This document shows, piece after piece, positions 6,324-7,023 of a stretch of DNA of 7,023 nt. The notes under the pieces were generated by a model. It searched no databases, was not told the origin of the DNA, and saw only the letters and a program-made list of their open reading frames with translations. Where the stretch lies: NCBI GenBank assembly GCA_937864255.1, contig CALMIT010000728.1, forward strand, positions 1 through 7,023, in the 5' to 3' direction. Every line of letters begins with the position of its first letter. Positions within the stretch are counted from its first letter, which is position 1. The DNA comes from an uncultured Saprospiraceae bacterium. GTDB lineage: Bacteria > Bacteroidota > Bacteroidia > Chitinophagales > Saprospiraceae. The position numbers and the translations under genes are program-made.

Positions 6324-6331
6324 CAAAAATA
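6324..6331 (-). promoter_or_regulatory. Candidate -7 promoter box for the acyl-CoA dehydrogenase gene
   Basis: CAAAAATA on the plus strand reads TATTTTTG on the minus strand, a full match to the Bacteroidota -7 consensus TAnnTTTG. It would give a leader of about 80 nt before the dehydrogenase ATG. I do not see a TTG at the expected -33 distance, so the call is tentative. The rest of the 248-bp spacer (6236-6483) holds A/T-rich DNA and the terminator at 6428-6455; I see no other gene in it. Confidence 0.35.
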
Positions 6332-6427
6332 TGTTTTATTGTCTCATTTAGGAAAAAAAATCATTTTTAGTGTAAGAAATTAACGCAGAAATGCCTGTCA
6401 TACAACGACGAAGACGTTTTATACAAC

Positions 6428-6455
6428 AAAAAAGCGGCCTCAAAAGAGAGCCGCT
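6428..6455 (-). terminator. Intrinsic terminator of the MoeB/ThiF-rhodanese gene
   Basis: AGCGGC (6433-6438) pairs with GCCGCT (6450-6455), and CTC (6439-6441) with GAG (6446-6448) across one bulged A, closing an AAAA loop. The six A at 6428-6433 form a TTTTTT tract at the 3' side of the stem on the minus strand. It lies about 28 bp beyond the stop codon of the gene ending at 6484 and should end that transcript before the dehydrogenase gene. Confidence 0.85.
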
Positions 6456-6483
6456 CCAACTCCTGTTAACAAATAATATTCTA

Positions 6484-7023
6484 TCAATAAGCGGGTATTT
6501 CGCTATCTATTTCTTTTGACCAGGCTAAAATTCCTCCTTTCAGATTGTAAAGATTTTTGAAATCGAAAAGCCGCTCCAGTTCGCGAATGGCTTTCGCGCT
6601 GCGCACGCCGCTCCGGCAATGTACCACGACGATTTTATCTCGGCTGATTTTATTCACCGCCTCCGCCACGGTAGCGAGCGGAATTAACTCTCCGCCCAGG
6701 TTGGCAATCGAGTATTCATGTGGTTCCCGGACGTCTATGAGTTGAAAATCTGCTTTGTCTTCCCTGAGTCTGTGAAGCTCGGTCACCGATATTTCTTTGA
6801 CGGGCGTTGCCTCCACAGTTTCTTCCACGCCACAAAATTGTTCGTAGTTTATCAACTGAGTAATCGGTTCGGTATTTTGGCGGCTCACTTTTAATATTCT
6901 GGTTGTAAAACTCGCCGCATCGAAAAGAAATATTCTGCCGGCCAGCGGTTCGCCCACGCCTGTGATTACTTTGATAACTTCATTCGCCTGCAATGTTCCG
7001 GCAATTCCGGGTAAAACACCAAT
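6484..7023 (-). CDS. moeB: MoeB/ThiF-type adenylyltransferase with C-terminal rhodanese domain (5' part outside window)
   Basis: The visible 179 C-terminal residues run off the right edge; the frame is open to 7023, so the TTG at 6993 is not the start. Residues 1-65 are the end of an E1-like ThiF/MoeB domain: GVLPGIAGTLQANEVIKVITG (2-22), then GRIFLFDAASFTTRIL and INYEQFCG. This domain adenylates the C-terminal glycine of a ubiquitin-like sulfur carrier such as MoaD or ThiS. Residues about 78-179 are a rhodanese domain: LIDVREPHEY (95-104), the active loop HCRSGVRS (135-142) with catalytic C136, and NLKGGILAW (160-168). The fusion suggests that adenylation and persulfide transfer happen in one protein, as in the eukaryotic MOCS3/Uba4 type. 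The C-terminal zinc pair CxxC normally found after the strand near residue 45 is absent. Whether it serves molybdopterin or thiamine synthesis cannot be decided here; the symbol follows the usual naming of this architecture. A terminator follows at 6428-6455. Confidence 0.85.
   Translation of the reverse strand: MGVLPGIAGTLQANEVIKVITGVGEPLAGRIFLFDAASFTTRILKVSRQNTEPITQLINYEQFCGVEETVEATPVKEISVTELHRLREDKADFQLIDVREPHEYSIANLGGELIPLATVAEAVNKISRDKIVVVHCRSGVRSAKAIRELERLFDFKNLYNLKGGILAWSKEIDSEIPAY

Noticed and set aside
6318..6383. 21-codon open frame in the spacer upstream of the dehydrogenase gene
   Set aside because: It is very short, A/T-rich, has no start signal and overlaps the candidate promoter on the other strand.

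Overview
The window reads as ordinary chromosomal DNA from a member of the Bacteroidota, most likely a lineage that makes menaquinone by the futalosine route (Saprospiria, Cytophagia or Chitinophagia type). Four things point there: mqnE and mqnA lie in one operon; the start codons lack Shine-Dalgarno sequences and are preceded by A/T-rich DNA; candidate promoters resemble the Bacteroidota TTG / TAnnTTTG pattern; and the protein families look typical of that phylum. This placement is inferred from the sequence alone. No mobile element, CRISPR array, rRNA or tRNA is visible.

Layout from left to right. Positions 1-235 (+) hold the C-terminal end of an alpha/beta hydrolase. Positions 313-678 (+) encode a 121-residue protein I do not recognise, with a candidate promoter just upstream. 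It converges with a family 2 glycosyltransferase (685-1572, -), and the two stop codons sit inside a small hairpin. A 125-bp divergent spacer separates the glycosyltransferase from a tightly packed plus-strand operon: mqnE (1698-2894), a histidine phosphatase (2900-3532), mqnA (3553-4344) and nth (4362-5021), with gaps of 5, 20 and 17 nt. The operon converges on an acyl-CoA dehydrogenase (5087-6235, -). A strong hairpin between them has its T-tract only on the minus strand, so it terminates the dehydrogenase transcript. A 248-bp spacer follows, holding a candidate -7 box for the dehydrogenase and an intrinsic terminator for the gene to its right. That gene is a MoeB/ThiF-type E1-like adenylyltransferase fused to a rhodanese domain (6484-7023, -), cut by the window edge.

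How the genes work together. MqnA makes 3-enolpyruvylbenzoate from chorismate, and MqnE joins it to the SAM-derived adenosyl group to give aminofutalosine, so the operon covers the first two committed steps of futalosine-route menaquinone synthesis. The later steps (mqnB, mqnC, mqnD) are not in the window. The phosphatase between mqnE and mqnA has no assigned step in that pathway. Nth is a base-excision repair enzyme that shares the transcript. The acyl-CoA dehydrogenase belongs to acyl-CoA oxidation, and its electrons would normally pass through ETF towards the quinone pool.

I did not find a convincing undescribed system. The points most worth a second look are an endonuclease III whose iron-sulfur cluster motif is incomplete (three cysteines, unusual spacing), the phosphatase embedded in the menaquinone operon, the missing C-terminal zinc cysteine pair in the MoeB-rhodanese protein, and the unrecognised 121-residue protein.
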